Shown here: piece by piece, positions 1 to 10,180 of the stretch
How positions within the stretch are numbered: the stretch's first letter is position 1
Layout of the letters: the number at the start of each line of letters is the position of its first letter
Source: Poecilobothrus nobilitatus
Lineage: Eukaryota; Arthropoda; Insecta; Diptera; Dolichopodidae
Assembly (NCBI GenBank): GCA_947095535.1
Contig: OX352772.1
Location: 121,887,067-121,951,066 of the forward strand
Length of the DNA stretch: 64,000 bases
Direction of reading: 5' to 3'
The notes under the pieces: generated by a model
What the model saw: the letters and a program-made list of their open reading frames with translations, nothing else
What the model was told of the DNA's origin: nothing
Database searches by the model: none
Translations under genes and position numbers: made by a program

Positions 1-4
1 CAAA

Positions 5-549
5 ATGACGTGCGCTCTAGTAGATTTATCGTTCTGTACGGACGACAGCAATACAATATTTGTTAAAAACCTTGCTGTGGTTGGAATAAAAGAAAAATGT
101 AAAACTATTGTAAAATAATCAAAGTATAAATTCCCAACCAGAGACTTAAAAAGAACAGATCTCAAGAATTATTCTTTTGGACATATGGACAATGAAAAAA
201 CAACTAATCAAGTAATAAATTTGCTTGAAAAATTCGATATAGTGTTAACAAATGGAAAAAAACTATTGTAAAAGAATTTTAAACTATTGTAAAAGAATTA
301 AAGTATAAATTCCCAACCAGAGACTTAAAAAGAACAGACCTCAAGAATTATTCTTTTGGACATATGGACAAGGAAAAAACAACTAATCAAATAATAAATT
401 TGCTTGAAAAATTCGATATAGTGTTAACAAATGGAAAACTTAAAGCTGAATTTTTAACAGCATTCATAAGTGGAAATACTCGACTAATTGATATTTCTCA
501 TTTGCAAAAGAATGAACACACTTCAGATAACGAAAGTTCTGAAATGTAA
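5..549 (+). pseudogene. Polinton A protein Z (upstream of protease), broken by internal duplication
   Basis: Homologue of the intact 105-residue protein at 49416-49733: both begin with a CALVD(L/V)xFC stretch, then (F/L)VKxxxxVGIKE, and end with a (T)NGKxKxEFL motif. Here the reading frame stops after about 37 codons, near 115, because a stretch of roughly 170 bp is repeated (about 97-263 and 264-441). The second copy carries the C-terminal half in an open frame (364-549). The frame runs on past the usual end and overlaps the protease start at 512. The family resembles gene A of the same elements (compare the YVKG...FL motif at 1659-2228), so Z and gene A look like paralogues. Function unknown. 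The window starts only 4 bases before the ATG, so upstream genes are not visible. Confidence 0.6.
97..441 (+). repeat. Tandem direct duplication of about 170 bp inside Z
   Basis: The stretch beginning AAACTATTGTAAAA and ending GTTAACAAATGGAAAA occurs twice (about 97-263 and 264-441) with a handful of substitutions and a short extra partial copy near 264-298. It duplicates the middle of protein Z and introduces a premature stop. This is seen directly in the sequence. Confidence 0.8.
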
Positions 550-983
550 TAGTGCAACAAGTAAATTATTTAAAGGAGTTTTTGCGCTTGATCTAATACC
601 ACAAAAGATTTCTAAACCAGGTATTTTAGTAATAAACACTGACACTTCTGCTAAAAAAGGAACACATTTGGTTAGCAATTTTCGTGCCAGTTCAAGGTTG
701 TGCAGAATATTTTGATTCATTTGGAAATCCACCATTCCACAATGAGATTGTGAAATTTCTACAAAATAAATCAAAATGTTTTGTTTTCAACAATAAGGGC
801 TTACAAAGTGATCTTACATCAGTCTGTGGACAATATTGTTGTGTATATTTATGGATGCGATGTAACTGCAAAAGTATGAAAAATTTTATTAATTTATTCA
901 ACACAATGTCCGCCGACCCACCCAAAAACGATAAAAAAATACAATTAATGTTTCGGAAAATTTTCAAAAAATGTATACGATAA
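512..983 (+). pseudogene. Polinton A adenovirus-type cysteine protease (PRO), frameshifted
   Basis: This is the C48/adenain-like protease that matures capsid proteins in Polintons and adenoviruses. The start is the ATG at 512 (MNTLQIT), matching the start of the second copy at 49742. The catalytic histidine region reads KKGTH near 650-670. A frameshift follows directly, and the remaining part is open in another frame from 684 to 983, with EYFDSFG (acidic residue region) and the cysteine box SVCGQYCCVYLW. The order H...D...Q-x-C fits the family. Length would be about 155 residues, shorter than adenain (about 200). It overlaps the end of Z. Broken, so not expected to make an active enzyme. Confidence 0.8.
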
Positions 984-1036
984 AAGCTATAAATACAAAA
1001 CTTTCAAGCTATAAAACTAAACATAGTTTAAAAAAC

Positions 1037-1561
1037 ATGGAGCCAGCATCAAATGCTGAAGTATTTGTCGAAAAACAAATAAACAACGACAACAATAACG
1101 ATAACGACGAACAACAACAAAACAATCTAAGCTATATTTACTATTTGGATAAAAAACAAACAATAAAAATACAAATTAGATTTAATGTTGAAAATTTAGC
1201 TGCAACAATAATTTTCCAACGTCATCGCAAAGTCATTAGCGAGATGAATTATTTGCAGTGGCATGCTTTTTATGTAGATTTTACAACAAACATTCAACCT
1301 AAATTAAATTCAAACAAATTTCCACTCAAATTCAATCATACAGAGCAAACTAAAAAACTAACATTGGAACTAGATGAGTATACCCGCTTTCGCCTTATGT
1401 TGGACTTTATACAAGCAGTGATGTCATATAACAATGGAGCTGAATTAAATGTACGGGAATATGTATTCAAGTATTTCGACAGATGTATTGAAAGGAATAA
1501 ACTGAAATTGGAACAAGAAGATTTTTACAATCCTATGAATTTACGTATGCAATTATTCTAG
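1037..1561 (+). CDS. Polinton conserved protein X (copy A)
   Basis: Open frame of 174 residues directly downstream of the protease (54 bp after its stop). I chose the ATG at 1037 (MEPASNAE) over the first in-frame ATG at 971 because the second copy at 54496 also starts at this point (MEDQGSN). Visible features: an N/Q/D-rich linker near residues 20-30, the shared core YxYxLxKxQxxKxxxxFxxExLxAT, and the shared C-terminal end MQLF. No signal peptide, membrane segment or known catalytic motif. The same neighbour order (protease then X) in two elements shows it belongs to the Polinton. I do not recognise a function. Confidence 0.7.
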   Translation: MEPASNAEVFVEKQINNDNNNDNDEQQQNNLSYIYYLDKKQTIKIQIRFNVENLAATIIFQRHRKVISEMNYLQWHAFYVDFTTNIQPKLNSNKFPLKFNHTEQTKKLTLELDEYTRFRLMLDFIQAVMSYNNGAELNVREYVFKYFDRCIERNKLKLEQEDFYNPMNLRMQLF

Positions 1562-1658
1562 ACTATTTTATGAAATACCATTGTTTATGTCTGAAAAAAC
1601 ATATTCTTCAATAATAAATAAAACAAATATTTTTTAAAGCTAATTATTATTATTATTA

Positions 1659-2185
1659 TTATCTTTTATTAAATACATGTACAAGTTTATATGTGCATGT
1701 ACAATTTTTTACAGCACATCTTTGCAACAAATTTTCTGTATTATGATGGTGAGGGCAAATGGTGATGTAATTCCTTAGTTTTTGTAGAGATGGAATTTTG
1801 TTATCTAAATTAATAACTTTTACTAAATTTGAAATAAAAGTGTCTAAAAATTGCTTTTTTTTAAAACCTTTTACATAAACAACATCAAACAATGTTGGTA
1901 GATGTTCCTCAAAGACATTTTTAACTTTTAAATACCCTATAAAGCCATCATTCCAATCCAAGTTATTAATGTTCTTTTCGTTGTACCCATTTTGCCATTT
2001 TACATCACTATTTAACTCTTCAAATGAATACGGTGCTTTAAACATAAATAACACTGGTATTAGAGAACCATCAGCTATCAAAGAAAATTCTTTCAAAAAA
2101 TATTGTTTGTTATTTCCAATAACAAATTGTAAATTAACTATAGCTTTCCTATTGCCATTGTTGCTACTGCTGCTACTGCTGCCGC

Positions 2186-2216
<31 letters not shown>

Positions 2217-2228
2217 GCTGCTATTCAT
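1659..2228 (-). CDS. Polinton gene A, YVKG-motif protein (unit 1)
   Basis: Intact open frame of 189 residues. It starts with a low-complexity Asn run then a Ser run (residues 4-25, encoded by GTT/GCT repeats read from the other strand). The conserved body has NxQYFLKEFSLI, FKAPYSFEEL, NNLDWNDG and the diagnostic VVYVKGFKKKQFL. The C-terminal end has a CPHHH...CAVKNC pattern that could bind metal. Related proteins of this family are common in arthropod transposon-derived genes (recalled, not searched). In Polinton B the homologue (38762-39290) lies divergently beside the packaging ATPase; here it faces X tail to tail. Function unknown; a DNA- or metal-binding role is only a guess. Confidence 0.75.
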
Positions 2229-2339
2229 TTTGTTCTTTATTATAATAAAAAAAAAAACTAATAACCTAGCCTTTTATTTATAACTCTGATTTCATAAACA
2301 AAAGTGGGGATACCTACCTATACTAAAGAGCAGTAAATT

Positions 2340-2590
2340 TTTAAAGCCATTAACGGACCTTTGCAGACCGTTTTCGGACCTTCGCAGACCGTTTTCGGAC
2401 CTTCACAGACCGTTTTCGGACCTTCACAGACTGTTTTCGGACCTGCAAAGACCGAAACTAGTCTTGAATACGGGCCTTTGCGCCAAGGGGTCGCCTAAGC
2501 ACTGTAATAAGTATCTGAAAAAAAAAATTTTTTTTCAGACCGTTTTCGGACGTTCACAGACCGTTTTCTGACCTTCAAACACCGAGACTA
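2340..2590. repeat. GC-richer 20-bp minisatellite (also 4790-5030 in unit 2)
   Basis: About five imperfect copies of CAGACCGTTTTCGGACCTTC lie head to tail at 2360-2445, and two more at 2538-2580, flanking AAACTAGTCTTGAATACGGG and a similar GAGACTAGTCGTGAATACAG. The block stands out from the AT-rich surroundings. It is not a CRISPR array, because no unique spacers separate the copies. It could be a subterminal repeat of a Polinton end, since Polinton B also has short direct repeats near its terminus, but no terminal inverted repeat is visible here. Confidence 0.75.
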
Positions 2591-2718
2591 GTCGTGAATA
2601 CAGACCCCCGGATGCCTTTGCACCTTCATAAGTATATGAAAAAAAAACAATTTTTCCTTTTCTTTCAAAATAAATCAAAAAAAAAAAAGCAAATTAAATT
2701 TTTAATCTAAAAGTTTAT

Positions 2719-3089
2719 TTATTTCAAAAATTTTTCTTGTGAATCGATATCAATCGATGGAATTAATTGAAATAATGCCATATTTCGTCTATCTTTATCC
2801 CGTCCCAAAAATTTGAAATAAAACTGCGCTCTATTCAATTCCTCTAATTCTGGTTCGTTTGTTACTTTTTATGAAAACCTGTCCGGCATGAAAAATATAA
2901 TTTTTTCATTGGTTAGTGGATCTTCTACCTCGCAAAGCACCACCGTTTGACCTCTTTTCGTCTTTGAAAAGCAACAGGAAATCACCTCGTATATTTTATT
3001 CTGTTGTAAAATATCAATATTTTGATATTTTTCACTTGAATTCCATTAACTCCCAATTCCATTAAATTTTTTAAAAAGGCAGCCTTCAT
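2719..3089 (-). pseudogene. Relic of small beta-rich Polinton protein (unit 1)
   Basis: Reading the minus strand from the ATG at 3089 gives MKAAFLKNLMELGVNGIQV. The frame then shifts near 3020 to a stretch containing YEVISCCFSKTKRGQTVV and FFMPDRFS, followed by a stop near 2872 and a further open stretch ending at 2719. The pattern (Y-x-I...K-T-x-x-G...F-x-P-x-R/K-Y/F) matches the C-terminal part of the Q/H-rich protein at 55877-56353 (LYHIL..IKTIYG...IFVPQKY). So this is a decayed homologue. Many Polinton-type elements carry such a small protein; an OB-like nucleic acid binding fold is only my guess. Confidence 0.6.
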
Positions 3090-3449
3090 TAAAAAAATAG
3101 AAAATAGAAAATTAAAAATAAAAAGAAAACAAATATCTTACCATATTGTTTGTTTTATTTTGTAATGTTATATATATACTTAATAAAGTAAATAATTTGA
3201 TATTAAATTAATTATTAATGATATTAAAGGAAAATTGTTGTTTTTTTTTATATATGAAAAACTTTATATATCACATCCCTACTATATAGTATACAATCAC
3301 AAGTTTTTTTTTTTGTTTTTGAAAACATAAAATTATCTTTAAAAAAAACAAAAAAAAAACCAAATAACTAACTCATTATGCAATTAAGCAATTTTTTGTT
3401 TTGTTTCTCTAATTGATATTAAATCTGTAAAAGATTTTTTTTTTTTTTT

Positions 3450-3860
3450 AAAGTTGATATTCTAATACGATACAACAATTTTGCCGTATTTGAAAAATAT
3501 CGTATAAATTAAAAAGTTATGAAGGTTGCTGCAGCTGCGCTGTGCCAAAAAACATTTTTTTATAGATTTATTTTATTTTATGATTAGAATAGTAATGCGA
3601 GCACGCCTTTCTAAACAAGTTAATATGCTAATACGATGCAACATTGTTGCAGTATTTGAAAAATATAATATAAATTAAATAGTTGTCAAGGATGTGACAG
3701 TTGATGTAGTCTCTCAACAACTTTTTATAGATTTATTTATTTTTATGATTAGAATAGTAAGGTTGCCTTTCTAAAAAAAAAAAAAAAAAAACATAAAAAA
3801 AACAGTTAATATGCTAATACGATGCAACGTTGTTGCAGAATTAATAAGTTACAGTAAGTA
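3450..3860. repeat. Degenerate tandem repeats of about 180 bp (also 5890-6300)
   Basis: Three imperfect copies start at about 3455, 3620 and 3800. Each contains CTAATACGATRCAACA, a TTGCxGTATTTGAAAAATAT stretch, ATAAATTAAA, and TTTTATAGATTTATTT followed by TTTATGATTAGAATAGTAA. The third copy is truncated. The rest of 3090-4047 is AT-rich with homopolymer runs, and I see no gene in it. Confidence 0.7.
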
Positions 3861-4109
3861 AATTCATAGCGAGCTTTTTAAATGTATTTGCCCGGTGGTG
3901 GTTTTTAAAAATATATATATGATCTTATGTTAAAATCCATTTTTAGTTAGCAATAATTTTTGTTACGAAATAATAACGTTTTACATAAATAAAAACAAAC
4001 AAAAAAAAAAAATTAATTCAGCAAATAAAAAAATGAAATTAGCATGTAAAAAACATATTCTTCAATAATAAATAAAACAAATATTTTTTAAAGCCAATTA
4101 TTATTATTA

Positions 4110-4670
4110 TTATCTTTTATTAAATACATGTACAAGTTTATATGTACATGTACAATTTTTTACAGCACATCTTTGCAACAAATTTTCTGTATTATGATGG
4201 TGAGGGCAAATGGTGATGTAATTCCTTAGTTTTTGTAGAGATGGAATTTTGTTATCTAAATTAATAACTTTTACTAAATTTGAAATAAAAGTGTCTAAAA
4301 ATTGCTTTTTTTTAAAACCTTTTACATAAACAACATCAAACAATGTTGGTAGATGTTCCTCAAAGACATTTTTAACTTTTAAATACTCTATAAAGCCATC
4401 ATTCCAATCCAAGTTATTAATGTTCTTTTCGTTGTACCCATTTTGCCATTTAACATCACTATTTAACTCTTCAAATGAATACGGTGCTTTAAACATAAAT
4501 AACACTGGTATTAGAGAACCATCAGCTATCAAAGAAAATTCTTTCAAAAAATATTGTTTGTTATTTCCAATAACAAATTGTAAATCAACTATAGCTTTCC
4601 TATTGCCATTGTTGCTACTGCTGCTACTGCTGCCGCTGTTGTTGTTGTTGTTGTTGTTGCTGCTATTCAT
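4110..4670 (-). CDS. Polinton gene A, YVKG-motif protein (unit 2)
   Basis: Second copy of the protein at 1659-2228, 186 residues, made by the 2.45-kb tandem duplication. It differs by three fewer Asn codons in the N-terminal run and a few substitutions (N to D in the IVxLQF segment, G to E before YLKVKN). Both copies are open from end to end, which is unusual in this window, where most Polinton genes are broken. That may reflect recent duplication of an intact gene rather than selection. Same motifs: YFLKEF, APYSFEEL, YVKGFKKKQFL, CPHHH...CAVKNC. Confidence 0.75.
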   Translation of the reverse strand: MNSSNNNNNNNSGSSSSSSNNGNRKAIVDLQFVIGNNKQYFLKEFSLIADGSLIPVLFMFKAPYSFEELNSDVKWQNGYNEKNINNLDWNDGFIEYLKVKNVFEEHLPTLFDVVYVKGFKKKQFLDTFISNLVKVINLDNKIPSLQKLRNYITICPHHHNTENLLQRCAVKNCTCTYKLVHVFNKR

Positions 4671-5160
4671 TTTGTTCTTTATTATAATAAAAAAAAAAAC
4701 TAATAACCTAGCCTTTTATTTATAACTCTGATTTCATAAACAAAAGTGGGGATACCTACCTATACTAAAGAGCAGTAAATTTTTAAAGCCATTAACGGAC
4801 CTTTGCAGACCGTTTTCGGACCTTCGCAGACCGTTTTCGGACCTTCACAGACCGTTTTCGGACCTTCACAGACTGTTTTCGGACCTGCAAAGACCGAAAC
4901 TAGTCTTGAATACGGGCCTTTGCGCCAAGGGGTCGCCTAAGCACTGTAATAAGTATCTGAAAAAAAAAATTTTTTTTCAGACCGTTTTCGGACCTTCACA
5001 GACCGTTTTCTGACCTTCAAACACCGAGACTAGTCGTGAATACAGACCCCCGGATGCCTTTGCACCTTCATAAGTATATGAAAAAAAAACAATTTTTCCT
5101 TTTCTTTCAAAATAAATCAAAAAAAAAAAAGCAAATTAAATTTTTAATCTAAAAGTTTAT

Positions 5161-5531
5161 TTATTTCAAAAATTTTTCTTGTGAATCGATATCAATCGAT
5201 GGAATTAATTGAAATAATGCCATATTTCGTCTATCTTTATCCCGTCCCAAAAATTTGAAATAAAACTGCGCTCTATTCAATTCCTCTAATTCTGGTTCGT
5301 TTGTTACTTTTTATGAAAACCTGTCCGGCATGAAAAATATAATTTTTTCATTGGTTAGTGGATCTTCTACCTCGCAAAGCACCACCGTTTGACCTCTTTT
5401 CGTCTTTAAAAAGCAACAGGAAATCACCTCGTATATTTTATTCTGTTGTAAAATATCAATATTTTGATATTTTTCACTTGAATTCCATTAACTCCCAATT
5501 CCATTAAATTTTTTAAAAAGGCAGCCTTCAT
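5161..5531 (-). pseudogene. Relic of small beta-rich Polinton protein (unit 2)
   Basis: Copy of the relic at 2719-3089, offset 2442 bp, with the same frameshift and internal stop and one visible substitution (G to A at about 5408). Because the lesions are shared, the gene was broken before the 2.45-kb block was duplicated. The stretch from here to 6470 repeats the AT-rich sequence of unit 1 and shows no further gene. Confidence 0.6.
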
Positions 5532-6473
5532 TAAAAAAATAGAAAATAGAAAATTAAAAATAAAAAGAAAACAAATATCTTACCATATTGTTTGTTTTAT
5601 TTTGTAATGTTATATATATACTTAATAAAGTAAATAATTTGATATTAAATTAATTATTAATGATATTAAAGGAAAATTGTTGTTTTTTTTTATATATGAA
5701 AAACTTTATATATCACATCCCTACTATATAGTATACAATCACAAGTTTTTTTTTTTGTTTTTGAAAACATAAAATTATCTTTAAAAAAAACAAAAAAAAA
5801 ACCAAATAACTAACTCATTATGCAATTAAGCAATTTTTTGTTTTGTTTCTCTAATTGATATTAAATCTGTAAAAGATTTTTTTTTTTTTTTAAAGTTGAT
5901 ATTCTAATACGATACAACAATTTTGCCGTATTTGAAAAATATCGTATAAATTAAAAAGTTATGAAGGTTGCTGCAGCTGCGCTGTGCCAAAAAACATTTT
6001 TTTATAGATTTATTTTATTTTATGATTAGAATAGTAATGCGAGCACGCCTTTCTAAACAAGTTAATATGCTAATACGATGCAACATTGTTGCAGTATTTG
6101 GAAAATATAATATAAATTAAATAGTTGTCAAGGATGTGACAGTTGATGTAGTCTCTCAACAACTTTTTATAGATTTATTTATTTTTATGATTAGAATAGT
6201 AAGGTTGCCTTTCTAAAAAAAAAAAAAAAAAAACATAAAAAAAACAGTTAATATGCTAATACGATGCAACATTGTTGCAGAATTAATAAGTTACAGTAAG
6301 TAAATTCATAGTGAGCTTTTTAAATGTATTTGCCCGGTGGTGGTTTTTAAAAATATATATATGATCTTATGTTAAAATCCATTTTTAGTTAGCAATAATT
6401 TTTGTTACGAAATAATAACGTTTTACATAAATAAAAACAAACAAAAAAAAAAAATTAATTCAGCAAATAAAAA

Positions 6474-8140
6474 AATGAAATTAGCATGTAATGAGTGTAA
6501 AAAAATTTTACAAGATCGGATAATCTAAAAAGACATAAATGTAGAACACAATTAAAACATAAATGTGATCTATGTCAAAAAACATTTAGTAGAAAAAGAA
6601 TTTTATTAGATCATATAAAAAACCACAGAGAAAGTTATGAAAATACAAAATTTTGTGAGAAGTGCAAAACAACCATCTCAAATAATTTGTGGAACTACCA
6701 CATTCGGACAAATAAACATAAGAAAAATGCAGCAGAAGTCACTAAAACTAAAACATCATTAAGGTGTCATTAAAAACTTAATACACCTTAAAGTTAGGTG
6801 TATTAATGAATGTTTTCAAAATAGACTAGAAACATTTATTAGAGATAATGATGATGAAGGCATATTAAACCCATCACAATTTTTAGAAAAGGCTCAAACC
6901 GATATAATTGAATTGTTGAGACAATCACTAAAAAACCACAATGCCATTAAGGCAATGATACAATATTTACCACATTAAGATTTTCAGTGGGTTGATACTC
7001 CTGAAAATATTGATGTGCTTTCAGTTGCCGATGATTCGCAAACTGGTTACGTTTTAGAAGTGGATTTAGATTACCCTCAACATTTACATGATTTGCACAA
7101 TGATTTTCCTTTTTGTGCTGAAAAGAAAGTTCCATCGAAAGGTAAAATTCCTAAACTGTTAGTTGATTTAACAAACAAACGAAAATATATTATCCATTAT
7201 CGAAATTTAAAACAATGTCTTCGAAACGGCATGATTCTCAAAAAAATTTATAGAGTACTAAAATTCACACAAAGCAATTGGTTAAAAAAATATAAACGCA
7301 CACTGGTCAATGGCTAAAAATGTTTTTGAAAAAGATTATTTTAAATTAATGAATAATGCTGTTTTCGGTAAAACAATGGAAAATGTAGATAAAAGAAAAA
7401 ATGTCAAAATAGCTACGTCTTGGGAAAGTCAAGGAAGACATTTAGGTGCTCGAGCGGTAATAGCAAAACCAAATTATCATAGCCACTCTAGATTTACTGA
7501 AACCTTGATAGCCATTCAGCCTAATCATACAAATATATATTACGACAAACCTATATATTTGGGATTTACGGTACTCGAACAATCTAAAATTCTTATGTAT
7601 GATTTTCATTATGATTATATTAAACCTAAATATGGTAGTAAGGCTTTATTAAATTATACAGACACTGACAGTTTTATTTATACTATACAGACAGATGATT
7701 TTTACGCTGACATATTTAATGAAATACCAAAACGTTTTGATACATCAGATTATCCATCCGACAATTTATTTAATTTTCCTCTAATGAATAAAAAAGTTCT
7801 GGGTCTTTTTAAAGATGAATTTAATGGAAAAATTGTTTCTGAATTTATTGGATTAAAATCTAAAATGTATTTCCTTCAAACATATGAAAATAAAACTATT
7901 AAAAAAGCTAGAGGAATAAAGAAATATGTCGTCAATTCTTTAACATTAGATAATTATAAAAATTGTTTGTTAAAAAATGAAACTTGTTTAAAACAAATGA
8001 AAATATTTAGATCACATTTACATACAATTTATACACAAAATTTAAATAAAGTAGCTTTAAGTTCATTAGATAATAAAAGATATGTAACTGAAGATAATAT
8101 AAAAACATATGCTTGGGAGCATTATGCCATTGAGCAATAG
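6474..8140 (+). pseudogene. DNA polymerase B with N-terminal zinc fingers (Polinton A, array unit 1, internally deleted)
   Basis: This is a family B, protein-primed type DNA polymerase (DNA_pol_B_2 kind). The single-copy 5' part (6474-6780) encodes C2H2 zinc fingers: CDLCQKTFSRKRILLDHIKNH is one, and FCEKCKTTISNNLWNYHIR follows. There is a frameshift near 6500 and a stop at 6770-6772. The shared part begins at 6817. Compared with units 2 and 3, exactly 2100 bp are missing between 6952 and 6953 (after TTAAGG, joined at GG), removing the exonuclease, the EndoVII-like region and motif A. What remains has motif B (KLMNNAVFGKTMENV), motif C (NYTDTDSFIYT) and the KARGIKK stretch, split by a stop after LPH and a frameshift near 7310. 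Confidence 0.85.
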
Positions 8141-9480
8141 TTGTAAAAAAACAAAATAAAAAAATCAAATTTTTGTTAGCTTAATATTAATAATAAAAAT
8201 CACAATTTAAAGATGTTTAAAAAAAAAAATATTATACACACATTAAAAGTGTCTTTCAATTTTTTAAAAACTTTTTTTTTAAATTTTTCATATTTAATAT
8301 TATTAATTTAAAAAACTTTTCTTTAATTTTTCAAGTAAATTTTAAACCAAGCTTAAACTTTCCTAATAATAGTTTTGTATTTAAACCCTACTTTAAAAAC
8401 TTTTCATATTATCTTTTTAATACTCAGCACTACAGTGTAACTTCTTAAGCTTATTGTTTTAAATATAGAAAAGTTTTCTATTTAAATTTTTAAGTAAGTA
8501 ACTATTAAATTAAGCTTAAACTTAATGATAATAAAAACTTTGAATATAAACCAAACTTTTAAAACTTTTTATAACTAATTTCGAATTTTCAACACAATAG
8601 CTTAAGTTTTTTATGGTCAAATTTTTAAAACTTTTTTTCAAATTTTTAGGTTAATATTAAATCAAGTTTAAACTTTGATTATAATAACTTTGTATTTAAA
8701 CCAAACTAAAAGCTTGAAAAACTTTTCATAACTTCCCACATATAAAAATATTTCAGCAATTTTAAATCAAGTTTTAAGTTTCATAACTAAGCGTTTTAGA
8801 AGAAGAAGAAGAATTTTAACATTTATATTAATTTTGTATATTAACGTTGTATTTAAGTCAAAACTTTAAAATCTTTTCATATCTAATTAAGAATATTCAA
8901 CACAATAGCTTAAGCTTATTTTTTTATTTTATAAAACTTTTTTTAATTTTTCACGTAAATATTAAATCAAGCTTAAACTTTAATAAACTTTTCATATCTA
9001 ATTAAGAATATTCCGTTCAATAGCTTAAGCTTATTTTATTTTTTATTTTAATTTATATAACTTTTTTTTCATTTTTCACAGAAATATTAAATCAAACTTA
9101 AACTTTAATAATATTAAAAATAAACCAAACTTAAAAAACTTTTCATATCTAATTAGGAATATTCAGTTCAATAGCTTAAATTTATTATTTATTTTAATTT
9201 ATAAAACTTTTTTTTCAATTTTCACGGAAATATTAAATCAAGTTTAAACTTTGATAATATTAACTTTGTATTTAAACCAAACCAAACTTTAAAAACTTTT
9301 CATATTTAATTAAGAACAGTAAGCACAATATCTTTAGCTTATTACTGTTTTAATTTGAAATTTAAACATAACTGATATTCTAACCGCTAAGCTTAATTTA
9401 AAATACTCAAAAGCATAAAACTTTTTACTTATCACAATTTTATTGCATACATTTAGGAGAACTGTTGAATAAAAGCTCCT
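8141..9480. repeat. AT-rich block of degenerate 125-150 bp tandem repeats (unit 1)
   Basis: About seven imperfect copies (near 8350, 8490, 8640, 8780, 8945, 9070, 9215) share TTTTTCA..., ATTAAATCAAGCTTAAACTT, a TTTGTATTTAAACC-like stretch, AAACTTTTCATATCTAATTA and CAATAGCTTAAGCTTATT. The block is satellite-like, with no ORF of note. It lies directly 3' of the polymerase gene in all three array units. Confidence 0.75.
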
Positions 9481-9542
9481 CGTGGCGCTGAAACGGCATA
9501 ATAAAAGCTTTAAAAAACCTCCTCCTGGCGCTGAAACGGCAT

Positions 9543-10180
9543 ATACATACTACTTACAAGTCCCTTCATTTCTTGCACCATTTTTAGAAAAATACCGTCT
9601 AAACCTACAGCTTTGTGTGGAGCGAAGTTACCAATTGCCCAGGCAACCTTTTCCTCCGTTATAACTGAGTTAACCCATTCGTCAGCGCCGCTTCGAACTC
9701 TAACCTCTATTGCCTAGTTAATCACCTGCTCGTCCTCAATGCACCCTGCAAAATAGATAGGTACTAAAAGATCTAGGGTTTCAGCGGCTGAATCAGTCCA
9801 TTTCCCTTCCACAGTTCTTAGAAAGGAATGATTGGAGTTTTCTCTAGATACAACTTTGCTAAGTCTGGCTGAGTCTCTAGTACTTTCAATTGATTCGCAA
9901 TAATCCTTCCATGATTGGGTTTTAAGCAATCGGATTGCTCCCTTATATTCCCTGAGTTGATCCTTATCGAGTTGCTACTTATTCTGCCTGTGGCAGATAT
10001 TGTAAGCGTCTCTAGTCTCCTTTCTTAGGTTACATAAGTTCTCATTCCACCAGACCGGGTATGTCTTTTTGCTACGCTTAAGAGGATATGCCACTTTCAA
10101 TGAACCTCCATGGCCCTTGTAAACATTTCAGTTCTCTTTTCTAACTCATTTTCAATTACGATATCTGAATTAGCTATTAC
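9543..10180 (-). mobile_element. LINE ORF2 fragment, array unit 1
   Basis: The minus strand encodes a piece of a non-LTR retrotransposon ORF2 between endonuclease and reverse transcriptase. It has a stretch like SWKDYCESIESTRDSARLSK (9714-9929), and, in a shifted frame further 3', VAWAIGNFAPHKAVGLDGIF, which is the start of the RT domain. The piece is truncated in the RT and bounded on its 3' side by two direct copies of TGGCGCTGAAACGGCATA (9482-9501 and 9524-9542). It is the shared part of the longer fragment at 20463-21880. Jockey-superfamily, possibly LOA- or R1-like; clade not settled by eye. Confidence 0.75.

Larger units (their letters stand above)
1594..6489. repeat. 2.45-kb tandem duplication (unit 1 1594-4047, unit 2 4048-6489)
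   Basis: The two units are nearly identical across more than 2.4 kb. Visible differences are a few substitutions (for example the 1942 T/C difference changing G to E in gene A), one TTA step and three GTT codons in the poly-Asn tract of gene A. The junction lies at an A-run: unit 1 starts after ATGTCTGAA, and unit 2 starts within AGCATGTAAAAAAC at 4041-4054. Each unit carries gene A (-), a 20-bp minisatellite, a small protein relic (-) and about 180-bp AT-rich repeats. High identity means a recent duplication or an assembly error. Confidence 0.92.

Noticed and set aside
1969..2283. Plus-strand ORF with long Leu run
   Set aside because: Antisense of the Asn/Ser run in gene A (GTT repeats); same at 4420-4725.
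2340..2590. CRISPR-like repeated 20-mers
   Set aside because: Repeats are directly adjacent without unique spacers, and the sequence is eukaryotic.
7015..7317. Separate small gene between polymerase pieces (also 12479-12781, 17940-18242)
   Set aside because: It is the polymerase region between motifs A and B, cut off by a stop and a frameshift, not an independent gene.
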